Shown here: positions 7,838 through 15,572 of the stretch, in pieces
How the letters are laid out: every line of letters begins with the position of its first letter
How positions within the stretch are numbered: position 1 is the first letter of the stretch
Source of the DNA: Akkermansia muciniphila
GTDB lineage: Bacteria; Verrucomicrobiota; Verrucomicrobiia; Opitutales; Opitutaceae
Assembly (NCBI GenBank): GCA_945888375.1
Contig: CAMCZZ010000004.1
Span: 1-64,000, forward strand
DNA: 64,000 nucleotides
Reading direction: 5' to 3'
The notes under the pieces: generated by a model
Told to the model about the DNA's origin: nothing
The model's input: only the letters and a program-made list of their open reading frames with translations
Databases searched by the model: none
Program-made: the position numbers and the translations under genes

Positions 7838-8170
7838 GTGCGGGTATATAACCACGCGCTTACCCCATCCGAAATCACCGCGAGTCGCACGGCCGGACCC
7901 GACGTGGTCTCTTCCCCTCCCACCGCCCAGCCCGACGCGGTGACGATCCACCCGGGGCAAAAGACGCGGATCGCCGTGCTCGCCAACGATACCGGCCCGC
8001 TGACCGCTTCCACGGTCGTCATCGCCCAAGCCCCGGTGCTCGGCACCGCGACACCCGATGCGGAGGGGCGCATTCTATATAACCACTCCGGCACCGATCT
8101 CGGGCCGGTGAACTTCACCTACACCGTGGCCGGCCCCCGCTACTCATCACTAGTGACTTTAGTGAATTAA
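7838..8170 (+). pseudogene. orphan C-terminal fragment of a LamG/cadherin-like protein
   Basis: This frame reads VRVYNHALTPSEI, the typical last strand of a LamG (concanavalin-like) domain. A repeat unit with VLANDTG, GTATPDAEGRILY and VNFTYTV follows, typical of cadherin-like or Big domains of large surface proteins, then a stop. No LamG core lies upstream, because the same region is the end of dhaL. It is therefore the last 110 codons of a deleted larger gene. A GTG at 7838 could start translation, but no convincing ribosome site precedes it. It ends 9 bp before the GH3 start. Confidence 0.6.
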
Positions 8171-8179
8171 ACAGACCTT

Positions 8180-10387
8180 ATGGAACCGCATCCCTCCTCC
8201 CCATCGACAGCCGCCCAATCACCAGCCGAGGGGAAAATTCCCGCACACCCCGGCCTCGCCGGTTCTCCCGAAACCCATCCCTACCTAAATCCCAACGCCC
8301 CTCTGGAGCAGCGAGTGAAGGATCTTGTCGCCCGGCTCACGCTGGAGGAAAAGGCGATTCTCCTCAACCACAAGGGGCCGGAGCTGAAGCGTTTTCATAT
8401 TCTATCCGACAACTGGAACCAATGCCTGCACGGCATGCGCTGGGCCGGCGGCCCGACCACGTTGTTTCCCATCCCCACCGGCATGGCGGCGACCTGGGAC
8501 CCGGAATTGATCCGCCTCGTGGCCGACGCCATTTCAGACGAAGCCCGCGCGGTTAACAACTGGTGGCATGACGACCCCGACTTCAAAGGCGGATTCGGCG
8601 GCAGGCACGGCGGCGAAAAAACCGGCCTGGTTTACCGCTCGCCGGTGATCAACATCATGCGAAATCCCTTCTGGGGCCGCAACGGGGAAACCTGGAGCGA
8701 AGATCCCTACCTGTGCGGGCGCATGGCCGTCGCCTTCATCAAGGGCCTGCAGGGAGACGATCCCCGCTACCTCAAGCTGGCCGCCACCATCAAACACTTC
8801 GCCGTGAACAACGTGGAGGTGGACCGCAAAACCTTGTCCGCCAACGTGAGCGAGCGGATGTTGCGCGAATATTGGCTGCCGCACTGGCGGGACGCCGTGG
8901 TGGAGGGAGGCGCACGCTCCGTGATGGCTTCCTACAACCAGGTTAATGGCCTGTATAATGTGTTCAACCCATTCCTGCTCAAAGATATCCTGAAGGGAGA
9001 TTGGGGCTTTGACGGCTTCACCGTTTCGGATCTCGGCGGCGTGCGTAACAAGGAAATGGTCGTGCTTTCGGTCAACGCCGGCTGCGATTTTTCCGACGAG
9101 GAATTCATGAAATACATCCCGGAAGCGGTGCGCGAGGGCCAGATCAGCGAATCGCGGCTCGACGAAGCCCTGTCCCGCCTCCTGAAGGTGCGCTTCCGGC
9201 TCGGGGAGTTCGATCCGGTGGAACTCGTCCCCTGGCGCAAAATTTCGATGAGCGTGGTCTGCTCGCCTGAGCACCACGCGCTCTCGCTGGAAGCCTCGCA
9301 AAAATCCATCGTTCTGCTGAAAAATGACCCGGCGTTGCTTCCCTTGGACGCGGGCAAATTGAAGAAAGTGGCCGTGCTCGGCCCCTTGGCGGAGCGGGTT
9401 TACGAAGGCGACCACTTTTACATCATGGCGCCGGGCCGCAAAACGGTCGCTCTTCTGGAAAGCCTCACCAAGGCCCTGCCGGACGCGGAAATCCTCTTCG
9501 CTCCCGGCGCCGAAATAGCGCGCCCGCTGCGGGTGAAAGACCAACCGGCCCCTGCCCCTTTCGATCACGTCGGCGAACTCCAAAAAGCCGTCAACGCGGC
9601 GAAAATCGCCGACGTGGCCATTGTTTGCGTCGGCACCAATCAATACGTCGAAAACGAAGAATGCGACCGCACGACCCTGGCCCTGCCGGGCAACCAGCAG
9701 CAACTCGTGGAGGCCGTCCTCGCCGCGAATCCCAACACCGTGGTCATATTCCACAATGCCGGCCCCCTTTGCACACCGTGGATCAAGGAGCATGTGCCCT
9801 CATGCCTCGCCGCCTGGTGGAGCGGCGAGGCCCAAGGTGACGCCTTGGCGGATGTCCTGCTCGGGAAAGCGAACCCGGCGGGCCGTCTGCCCTACACCGT
9901 TTACGCCTCCGATGCACAGGTGCCGCCGCAAAGCGAATATGACATCAGCCAGGGCTTCACCTATATGTATGTGCGGGGCGAACCCCTCTACGCTTTCGGC
10001 CATGGTCTGAGCTACACCACGTTCGCTTATTCCGATATGAAACTTCCGGCGCTGACCGCCAAGGCGAATGATACCATCGCGGTGACCTTGACCCTCACCA
10101 ACACGGGCGAGCGCGATGGCGACGAGGTTGTGCAAATCTATGTCAAGGAACCGGCCGGCAAAGTCGTCAAGCCGCGCCTGCGCCTGGTCGGTTTCAAGCG
10201 GGTGACCCTGAAGGCGGGGGAAACACAAACCGTTACCATTCCCGTGGAGGTTGCGCGGATGCGTTATTGGGATGAAGACACGCACGCCTTTGTCGCGGAA
10301 CCCGGCCGCTATGTTTTAAACGCCGGGCCGAGTTCGGCGGATATCAAACTCAGCGCTTCTTTTGTCCTAGAACCAGCTTGGAACTAG
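8180..10387 (+). CDS. glycoside hydrolase family 3 (beta-glucosidase/beta-xylosidase type)
   Basis: A retaining exo-glycosidase. The GH3 N-terminal barrel carries IKHFAVNN near residue 210 and the nucleophile motif GFTVSDLGG near 280 (Asp in SDL). The (alpha/beta) sandwich domain follows (SQKSIVLLKND). A C-terminal fibronectin III-like domain begins around YAFGHGLSYTTF and runs to the end. Length of 735 aa is standard. No signal peptide is seen, so it probably acts on imported oligosaccharides. Specificity (glucose, xylose, arabinose) cannot be assigned from motifs. It is transcribed alone on +, after the LamG-like fragment. Confidence 0.9.
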   Translation: MEPHPSSPSTAAQSPAEGKIPAHPGLAGSPETHPYLNPNAPLEQRVKDLVARLTLEEKAILLNHKGPELKRFHILSDNWNQCLHGMRWAGGPTTLFPIPTGMAATWDPELIRLVADAISDEARAVNNWWHDDPDFKGGFGGRHGGEKTGLVYRSPVINIMRNPFWGRNGETWSEDPYLCGRMAVAFIKGLQGDDPRYLKLAATIKHFAVNNVEVDRKTLSANVSERMLREYWLPHWRDAVVEGGARSVMASYNQVNGLYNVFNPFLLKDILKGDWGFDGFTVSDLGGVRNKEMVVLSVNAGCDFSDEEFMKYIPEAVREGQISESRLDEALSRLLKVRFRLGEFDPVELVPWRKISMSVVCSPEHHALSLEASQKSIVLLKNDPALLPLDAGKLKKVAVLGPLAERVYEGDHFYIMAPGRKTVALLESLTKALPDAEILFAPGAEIARPLRVKDQPAPAPFDHVGELQKAVNAAKIADVAIVCVGTNQYVENEECDRTTLALPGNQQQLVEAVLAANPNTVVIFHNAGPLCTPWIKEHVPSCLAAWWSGEAQGDALADVLLGKANPAGRLPYTVYASDAQVPPQSEYDISQGFTYMYVRGEPLYAFGHGLSYTTFAYSDMKLPALTAKANDTIAVTLTLTNTGERDGDEVVQIYVKEPAGKVVKPRLRLVGFKRVTLKAGETQTVTIPVEVARMRYWDEDTHAFVAEPGRYVLNAGPSSADIKLSASFVLEPAWN

Positions 10388-10406
10388 CTGGGCGGCTTCC
10401 ATTATT

Positions 10407-11396
10407 TTATTTCGCATCAAAACGATAATAATTGTTCCAGGATGTCGCCTTTCCGGGCTTTATGTCTAAATCTATCATCGGTTCCGGGCAATGCGCCATC
10501 CGCCAGATATAGACATAAAACGAGGCGTTCGGGTTCGGTGATAGGGGATGACTTCCCGTAACATGAACCGCCGTATGGGTCTTGTCATTGCTCAGGGTGA
10601 ACGCATTGGTGCTTCCCACATTCAAACCGCCGCGTATTGGCACCCTGTCTACCAGAGACTTAAGCAGGCGCAAGGTTTTGCCCTTGATCTCGGCTTTACC
10701 GGTGAAATCGGCCGAGGTCGTGATGTCTTGTGGAAATCGCAGCAGATAGTTCGGGTTGATAAAATCGTTATCGAAGCGGAAGAAATTGTGGCAGTAGGTG
10801 GAGGTGACGATGTCTTTCCCGCCGGTATTTTCCAAAGTGTGCAGCACATCGATCTCCGCTTTGTCGGGAACCAGCGAAATCTTTTTCGTATAGCGGTAGC
10901 CGTATCCGGAATCGATTTTTACGGCGTGCTCGAATAGCACCCAGTCTTTGTCGCAGGAAACTTTCCACTCGCCGGTATCGAGAATTTTGTAGTGATTGGC
11001 AAAAAAATAGGCGGCATCCGTCGATTTTTCCAGCACGCCTACGCCTACCTTGACGAATGCCCCGCCTGCGGTCGCCGCTTCGTAGCCCAGCGGGAAGCGG
11101 AATTCCTCGGCGATACCGGTTCCGCTGCCGATGTTCAGGGGGTCGTGCGTGCCGGGGTTGAGCGAACCATCATAGCCGCGCCAATCCTGGAAGTAAGTAT
11201 GACCTTTGTAGGTCACCTGTGCCATAAATCCCGACCAATCAAAGCGGCATGCGCGATAATACCCGTTGTTTTTATCAACGGATAATACTTCCACTTCAAG
11301 CAGGCCGTTGGAGAGTATGATTACCGGAAAGCCATCCACTTTTTTCGTATTACTATGTATTGAATCGTGGTTTTCCGACGATGATTTTTGTTCCAT
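10407..11396 (-). CDS. galactose-mutarotase-fold protein of unknown function
   Basis: This 329-residue protein is beta-rich with the layout of aldose 1-epimerase-like sandwiches: ILSNGLLEVEVLSVDK at the start, CHNFFRFDN near the centre, and VYIWRMAHCPEPMIDLDI near the end. The His in CHNFF is a candidate catalytic residue. No signal peptide. The track start at 11423 is a TTG; ATG 11396 (MEQKSSS) is preferred. It faces GH3 convergently and stands alone. A palindrome-rich region lies 57-124 bp upstream of its start. It may interconvert anomers of a sugar released by the neighbouring glycosidases, but no specific family member is recognised. Confidence 0.55.
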   Translation of the reverse strand: MEQKSSSENHDSIHSNTKKVDGFPVIILSNGLLEVEVLSVDKNNGYYRACRFDWSGFMAQVTYKGHTYFQDWRGYDGSLNPGTHDPLNIGSGTGIAEEFRFPLGYEAATAGGAFVKVGVGVLEKSTDAAYFFANHYKILDTGEWKVSCDKDWVLFEHAVKIDSGYGYRYTKKISLVPDKAEIDVLHTLENTGGKDIVTSTYCHNFFRFDNDFINPNYLLRFPQDITTSADFTGKAEIKGKTLRLLKSLVDRVPIRGGLNVGSTNAFTLSNDKTHTAVHVTGSHPLSPNPNASFYVYIWRMAHCPEPMIDLDIKPGKATSWNNYYRFDAK

Positions 11397-11452
11397 AGAG
11401 GCGGTTTGATTCGGGGCGAGCAAAATAGGGTCAAGCCAAGGGGGGGGCAGGT

Positions 11453-11502
11453 TTCAACTTATTGAAAATTTGCTTGGAAAGATGGAAATTCAATAAGTTG
11501 AG
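11453..11502. promoter_or_regulatory. paired palindromic operator-like sites
   Basis: Two sites of the form TTCAA-N4-TTGA(A) are visible, TTCAACTTATTGAA at 11453 and TTCAATAAGTTGA at 11489. Together they form a 13-bp perfect inverted repeat with a 22-bp centre. They lie about 57 bp upstream of the - strand gene starting at 11396. The TCAAC/GTTGA core is shared with the palindrome at 206-224. Confidence 0.5.
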
Positions 11503-11520
11503 GCCATTGACCCCAATGGC
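11503..11520. terminator. short hairpin after the SDR gene
   Basis: GCCATTG-ACCC-CAATGGC is a perfect 7-bp stem. On the - strand it follows the end of the SDR gene by about 75 bp and precedes the operator-like sites. No clear T-tract, so it may be a weak terminator or part of the regulatory region. Confidence 0.3.
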
Positions 11521-11595
11521 GCTCGGTTCCCCTATCCCAGAAATTCTACAGGCTCTCGCCGCCGCCTGACTCTGGTGCGGCATGCGAGGCGGGCC

Positions 11596-12369
11596 TCAGA
11601 ACCCCACGGAGGCGCCGCCATCGACCGGCAACGTGACGCCCGTCACATAGCCGGCCGCCGCTGAACTGAGGTAGACCGCCGCGTGGCCGATGTCGGCCGG
11701 TTCGCCCATGCGACCCATTTGAATGCGGGACAACACCTTGGCCTTACGGGCGGGATCGCTCTCAAGCGCTTTGCGCGACATCTCGCTAAAGATCCAGCCG
11801 GGCGCGATGGCATTTACCCGCACGCCCTTGGCGCTGAGCTCTGCGGAAAGCGTGGAGACCATGCCAAAGTAGGCGCTCTTGGCCGCCGCATAGGCCAAGA
11901 CCAAGGGCACGCCCATGAAGGCGGCCATGGACGAGGTAAAGAGGATGGAGCCTTTGCCTTGCGCCACCATGCCGGGAATGAGCGCCCGCGTCAGCGCGTG
12001 CGCGGCGAGCACATGCGTATTGAGCACACTTTGGAAATCTTCCGGGCTCGTCTCGGCGGCGGGTTTCTTGAGGTGCGTGCCGGCGTTGTTGACCAGAATC
12101 GTCACGGGGCTTTCCGCGACTTTTTGGGCGGCGGCCACGAGTTCGCCCGCCGCGTCCAGCCGCGTGACATCGTGGGCGACGTAGCAAGCCAGCGCCCCCA
12201 GCTCGGCGCAGGCCTGGATCAATTGATCTTCGCGGCGACCCACCAGCACGACTTTTGCGCCGGCCTGAACCATGCAGCGGGCAATGCCCAGCCCGATGCC
12301 GGAACCTCCACCCGTGATGAGCGCGGTTTCTCCATCGAGGCGGAAGGGGTTACTGGAGTTAGGTGTCAT
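11596..12369 (-). CDS. SDR family oxidoreductase (sugar or sugar-acid dehydrogenase type)
   Basis: A classical short-chain dehydrogenase. The nucleotide motif TGGGSGIG lies near residue 17, NNAGTH near 92, catalytic Ser in FTSSMA near 146 and YAAAK near 159. Length of 257 aa is typical. An Arg at the end of beta-strand 2 (VLVGRRED) suggests NADP use may be possible. The gene ends a three-gene - strand cassette with an enolase-superfamily dehydratase (2-bp gap) and a zinc dehydrogenase. This suits an oxidative route for a sugar or uronic acid, where SDRs oxidise the sugar or reduce a keto-deoxy acid. Exact substrate not determined. Confidence 0.82.
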   Translation of the reverse strand: MTPNSSNPFRLDGETALITGGGSGIGLGIARCMVQAGAKVVLVGRREDQLIQACAELGALACYVAHDVTRLDAAGELVAAAQKVAESPVTILVNNAGTHLKKPAAETSPEDFQSVLNTHVLAAHALTRALIPGMVAQGKGSILFTSSMAAFMGVPLVLAYAAAKSAYFGMVSTLSAELSAKGVRVNAIAPGWIFSEMSRKALESDPARKAKVLSRIQMGRMGEPADIGHAAVYLSSAAAGYVTGVTLPVDGGASVGF

Positions 12370-12371
12370 GG

Positions 12372-13484
12372 TTAGATCTTGTTGATTTCAGCGAGCGCCT
12401 TGCGGCTGGGTGTCATGCCCGCGCCGGGTGTTTCCGGGGCGACGTAAAAACCGTCCACGATCTGGGCCGGCTTATCCATCCAGTCCCGCAGCCACGGAAT
12501 ATATTCGAGTAACGAACACGCCGGATGCGCGAAGCAGACGTGCTGATGCACCTGACACATGTCGCCGACGTGCGGCACGACCGGCAAGCTGTAGCAGCGC
12601 GCCAGGTCCGCGACCTGCCAAAACTCCGTGATGCCGGCGAGGCGCACCACATCCGGTTGGACGTAGTGCACGGCCCCCGCGTGGATGAAATCGCGGAATT
12701 GCGAGGTCATGTAAAGTTGCTCCCCGAGGGCGATCGGAGTGGCGATGGTTTCCGCCAGGCGGCGATGACCCTCGACGTCGTCGAAGTAGATCGGCTCCTC
12801 GATCCAGGCGATGTCGAAGTCCACGAGGCGTCCGGCGGTTTGGATCGCTTGGGGCAAAGTCCAGCGACCGTTGGCGTCGGTCATGATGCGGATATCGGGG
12901 CCGAGGGCCTGGCGCACGGCCTCGACGCGGCGGAGGTCTTCCCGCGGATTGGGCCCGCCGACCTTGAGTTTGACGGCGCGATAGCCCTCCTCCTCGACCA
13001 AGCGTTTGCAATCGCTCACCATCGTTTCGAGCGACCAGTTCAGCCACCCGCCATCGGTGTTATAGGCCTCGACTTTTTTAGTCGCCGAGCCGCCGAGGAG
13101 TTTCCACAGCGGCTGGCCGACGGCTTTTGCCTTCAGATCCCATAGCGCTATATCAATCGCCCCGAGCGCCAGGTGAGTGATACCGGCGCGGCCCACCCAG
13201 TAGATTTCCGACTTTTTGTGCAGTTTCTCCCAGAGCGCCACCACCTCTTGGGGATCTTCGCCGAGGAGCAGCGGCCCGAAGCTGTGAATAATACAATCCA
13301 CGATCAAACGGTCGGTGGGCAGGTGCGCGTGGGTGCCGGAAAAGCCGTAGCCGATGTGGCCGGTGTCGGTATGGATCGCCACGCCGGGCGCGCCCCAGTG
13401 CGTGAGTTTGTGGGTGCTGTCGGCGATGCCGCCACGAGTAACCGGGGCGTGGAGGATGATCGGTTCCAGTTTGGTGATTTTCAT
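12372..13484 (-). CDS. enolase-superfamily acid-sugar dehydratase (mandelate racemase/MLE family)
   Basis: Members abstract a proton alpha to a carboxylate with Mg. The 370-aa protein has an N-terminal capping domain, then the barrel motifs VKLKVG near 175 (Lys-x-Lys base), IMTDANGRW near 200 (metal Asp), WIEEP near 227 (metal Glu), ALGEQLY near 253 (metal Glu) and VVPHVGDM near 303 (His base). The His places it with the mandelate-racemase subgroup, mostly sugar-acid dehydratases. The track shows it starting at ATG 13484. Genes on both sides are dehydrogenases, supporting conversion of an aldonic or uronic acid to a 2-keto-3-deoxy acid. The specific acid cannot be named. Confidence 0.85.
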   Translation of the reverse strand: MKITKLEPIILHAPVTRGGIADSTHKLTHWGAPGVAIHTDTGHIGYGFSGTHAHLPTDRLIVDCIIHSFGPLLLGEDPQEVVALWEKLHKKSEIYWVGRAGITHLALGAIDIALWDLKAKAVGQPLWKLLGGSATKKVEAYNTDGGWLNWSLETMVSDCKRLVEEEGYRAVKLKVGGPNPREDLRRVEAVRQALGPDIRIMTDANGRWTLPQAIQTAGRLVDFDIAWIEEPIYFDDVEGHRRLAETIATPIALGEQLYMTSQFRDFIHAGAVHYVQPDVVRLAGITEFWQVADLARCYSLPVVPHVGDMCQVHQHVCFAHPACSLLEYIPWLRDWMDKPAQIVDGFYVAPETPGAGMTPSRKALAEINKI

Positions 13485-13500
13485 AGTATTATTCCGGAGC

Positions 13501-14517
13501 TTAGAGGGCCTTATCGAAATCGATCATGGCTTTGACCAAGCCGGCCTCACGGTGGAGACCGGGCAGGCGTTCGCCGGTATCGGCGAAATCAAAGCGGTGG
13601 GTGATGAGCGGCAGCACATCCACTTGATTGGTGTGCATCAGACGGATCACTTCGCGGAAGGTGCCGCTCAGCCCGGCTCGGCTGGCCATCAGCGTGAGCT
13701 CGCGGCGATGGAAATTCGGATCGTCGAAGGTCATGTCACCTACGAACAAGCCGAGGAAAACAATCCGCCCGCCGTTCTCGGTGAGTTGGAAGGTGCCGCG
13801 CATCGAGGCCGGACTGCCGGTGGCGTCGATCACCACGGAGGGCAACTGGCCAAAATGCGCCTGTAGATTATCCGCCAGGTGGGCATAGGCCGGCAGGGCG
13901 GTGCCGAGCTGCATGGTCTCGCAGGCGAACTTCAGGCGATCGGGTTGCAGGTCCACACAGACCAGATTTGCGCCCGCCGCTTTGGCGAAAATCGCGGCGG
14001 CGAGGCCGATCGGTCCCATGCCGAGGATCACGGTCGGTTCGCCCGCCTTGATCGCCGCGCGCTCGACGCCGTGCGCGCCGATCACGAGGGGCTCGACCAG
14101 CGCGATCTGATCCGGGTTCAGTCCTTTGGCCGGGTGGAGTTTTTCCGCCGGCACGGTCATAAACGGCGTGTGGCCGCCATCAATGTGAACCCCGAGGACT
14201 TTGAGGTTTTTGCAGCAATTGGTTTTGCCCGCGCGGCAAGCCGGGCACACGCCGCAAAAATAGTAGGCCTCGACCGCGCAGAGGTCGCCAGCGGCCAGCC
14301 CGCTCTCCGCCGGGGCAGTCACGACCTCGACGCACAACTCGTGACCCAGGCGGCGAGGATAACTGAAGAACGGTTGTTTGCCCGCCAGCGCGTGGATGTC
14401 GGTGCCGCACACGCCGCAACGGCGGACGCGGACGAGTGCTTCGCCTTCCGCCGGTTGGGGAACGGGAACCTCGGTCCACACGAGTGAGCCGGGTTGTTGG
14501 AGGGAGAGGGTTTTCAT
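13501..14517 (-). CDS. zinc-dependent medium-chain dehydrogenase
   Basis: This NAD(P)-dependent enzyme oxidises a polyol, sugar or sugar acid. The catalytic-zinc Cys is in RRCGVCGTDIHALAG near residue 40 and GHE near 62. The structural zinc site CGVCPACRAGKTNCC lies near 90-104. The Rossmann motif is GMGPIGLAA near 168. Length from ATG 14517 is 338 aa, typical of threonine/galactitol/gulonate dehydrogenase relatives; the track's longer start adds a Pro-rich stretch not found in the family. It is the first gene of the cassette, divergent from an AraC gene starting 110 bp away. Confidence 0.85.
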   Translation of the reverse strand: MKTLSLQQPGSLVWTEVPVPQPAEGEALVRVRRCGVCGTDIHALAGKQPFFSYPRRLGHELCVEVVTAPAESGLAAGDLCAVEAYYFCGVCPACRAGKTNCCKNLKVLGVHIDGGHTPFMTVPAEKLHPAKGLNPDQIALVEPLVIGAHGVERAAIKAGEPTVILGMGPIGLAAAIFAKAAGANLVCVDLQPDRLKFACETMQLGTALPAYAHLADNLQAHFGQLPSVVIDATGSPASMRGTFQLTENGGRIVFLGLFVGDMTFDDPNFHRRELTLMASRAGLSGTFREVIRLMHTNQVDVLPLITHRFDFADTGERLPGLHREAGLVKAMIDFDKAL

Positions 14518-14626
14518 AAATGATGAGAATTGCGGGAGGCGAGGCGGGGGTGGCGGGACGAGCGGCGCAAAGCCCTTGGGCAAGTGCCGAGCGCAGGGGG
14601 TAACTTACGGCCCGTCATTGCTCGGT

Positions 14627-15505
14627 ATGGGCTGGAATTTGAAGCGCAATGAGGTAGCCTTCACGGGCACAATGACTGAAAATGCTAGGGGCGATTTTCC
14701 CTCCACCAGCGGCACGCTGAGCCCTCCGCCCGGGCGGCCGAACTGGGCCGGGCGCGGCGATCTGCCGTTGATCTACCTTGGCTGGGGGCAACGGGATTTC
14801 GCCAGCGATCCGCTTCCCCGGCATGTCGATCCGGGCACGAACTATTTCGTGCTGATGCGCGGTTCCGTGAGCATGGTCAGCGACGAAGAGGTGCGGACGC
14901 TGCGCGCTCCGGCCGCCTTGGTGATTGAGCCCGGATTCCCGTTTGGCATCCGGCAGAACGCAATCAAGCCGGTGGAGATTCTGGTCTGGGTGTGGCGGGG
15001 CCGGCCGGAAGTTCCTGAACTGAGATCAACGAACGCGGGCTTTTCCCTTCTGCCCCTCACGCACAGTCCCATTGATTTTTTAGCGCAGGTGCACGTGCAA
15101 TGCCGGAAGGAAGTTTCTCTCGCCGATGCCTCCGTGCCTGCGACGCTTGCCGCGCTGCGAACCTTGATGGAAGTGGAGCTGCTGCGGGCCAGTCGGGCCA
15201 CTCCGGCGGCGGGTGATATCCGCTGGGCGCTCACCCAGTCGTGGCTGGGCAAAAATCTTGCCCTTCGCGCGACCGTCCCCGCGCTCTGTGATTACCTCGG
15301 AATGGCCCCCAGCACCTTGAGCCGTTTCTTTCTCGATCAGGCCGGGACGACGCCGGGGAAATACTTCCGCCAACTCAAACTGGACGAAGCCCAGCGGCTG
15401 ATTGAACAAGACGGCTGGCAGGTCAAGGCGGCAGCCCACCATCTGGGCTACAAACACGCCAACGACCTAAGCCGTGCCCTGCGGAGCAATAGGGAGTTAG
15501 GTTAG
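14627..15505 (+). CDS. AraC family transcriptional regulator
   Basis: An N-terminal cupin-like sensor half (FVLMRGSVSMVSDEE and LVIEPGFPFGIRQ) precedes a C-terminal AraC HTH domain. The HTH includes LCDYLGMAPSTLSRFFLDQAG, then GKYFRQLKLDEAQRLI and AAHHLGYKHANDLSRAL. ATG 14627 gives 292 aa, typical size; ATG 14672 is possible. The longer track ORF runs back into the divergent dehydrogenase gene and is not credible there. Divergent placement suggests it activates the dehydrogenase-dehydratase-SDR cassette in response to its substrate. Confidence 0.85.
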   Translation: MGWNLKRNEVAFTGTMTENARGDFPSTSGTLSPPPGRPNWAGRGDLPLIYLGWGQRDFASDPLPRHVDPGTNYFVLMRGSVSMVSDEEVRTLRAPAALVIEPGFPFGIRQNAIKPVEILVWVWRGRPEVPELRSTNAGFSLLPLTHSPIDFLAQVHVQCRKEVSLADASVPATLAALRTLMEVELLRASRATPAAGDIRWALTQSWLGKNLALRATVPALCDYLGMAPSTLSRFFLDQAGTTPGKYFRQLKLDEAQRLIEQDGWQVKAAAHHLGYKHANDLSRALRSNRELG

Positions 15506-15572
15506 GGAGCTTTCTCGGTGCCGCTTGTTTACGCGATCTCTTATCGTTTGTGCGTTCTCCGCCGGACCGGGA

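Noticed and set aside
10373-10391. Terminator hairpin CCAGCT/AGCTGG at the end of GH3
   Set aside because: The stem overlaps the stop codon and lacks a T-tract, so termination is not supported.
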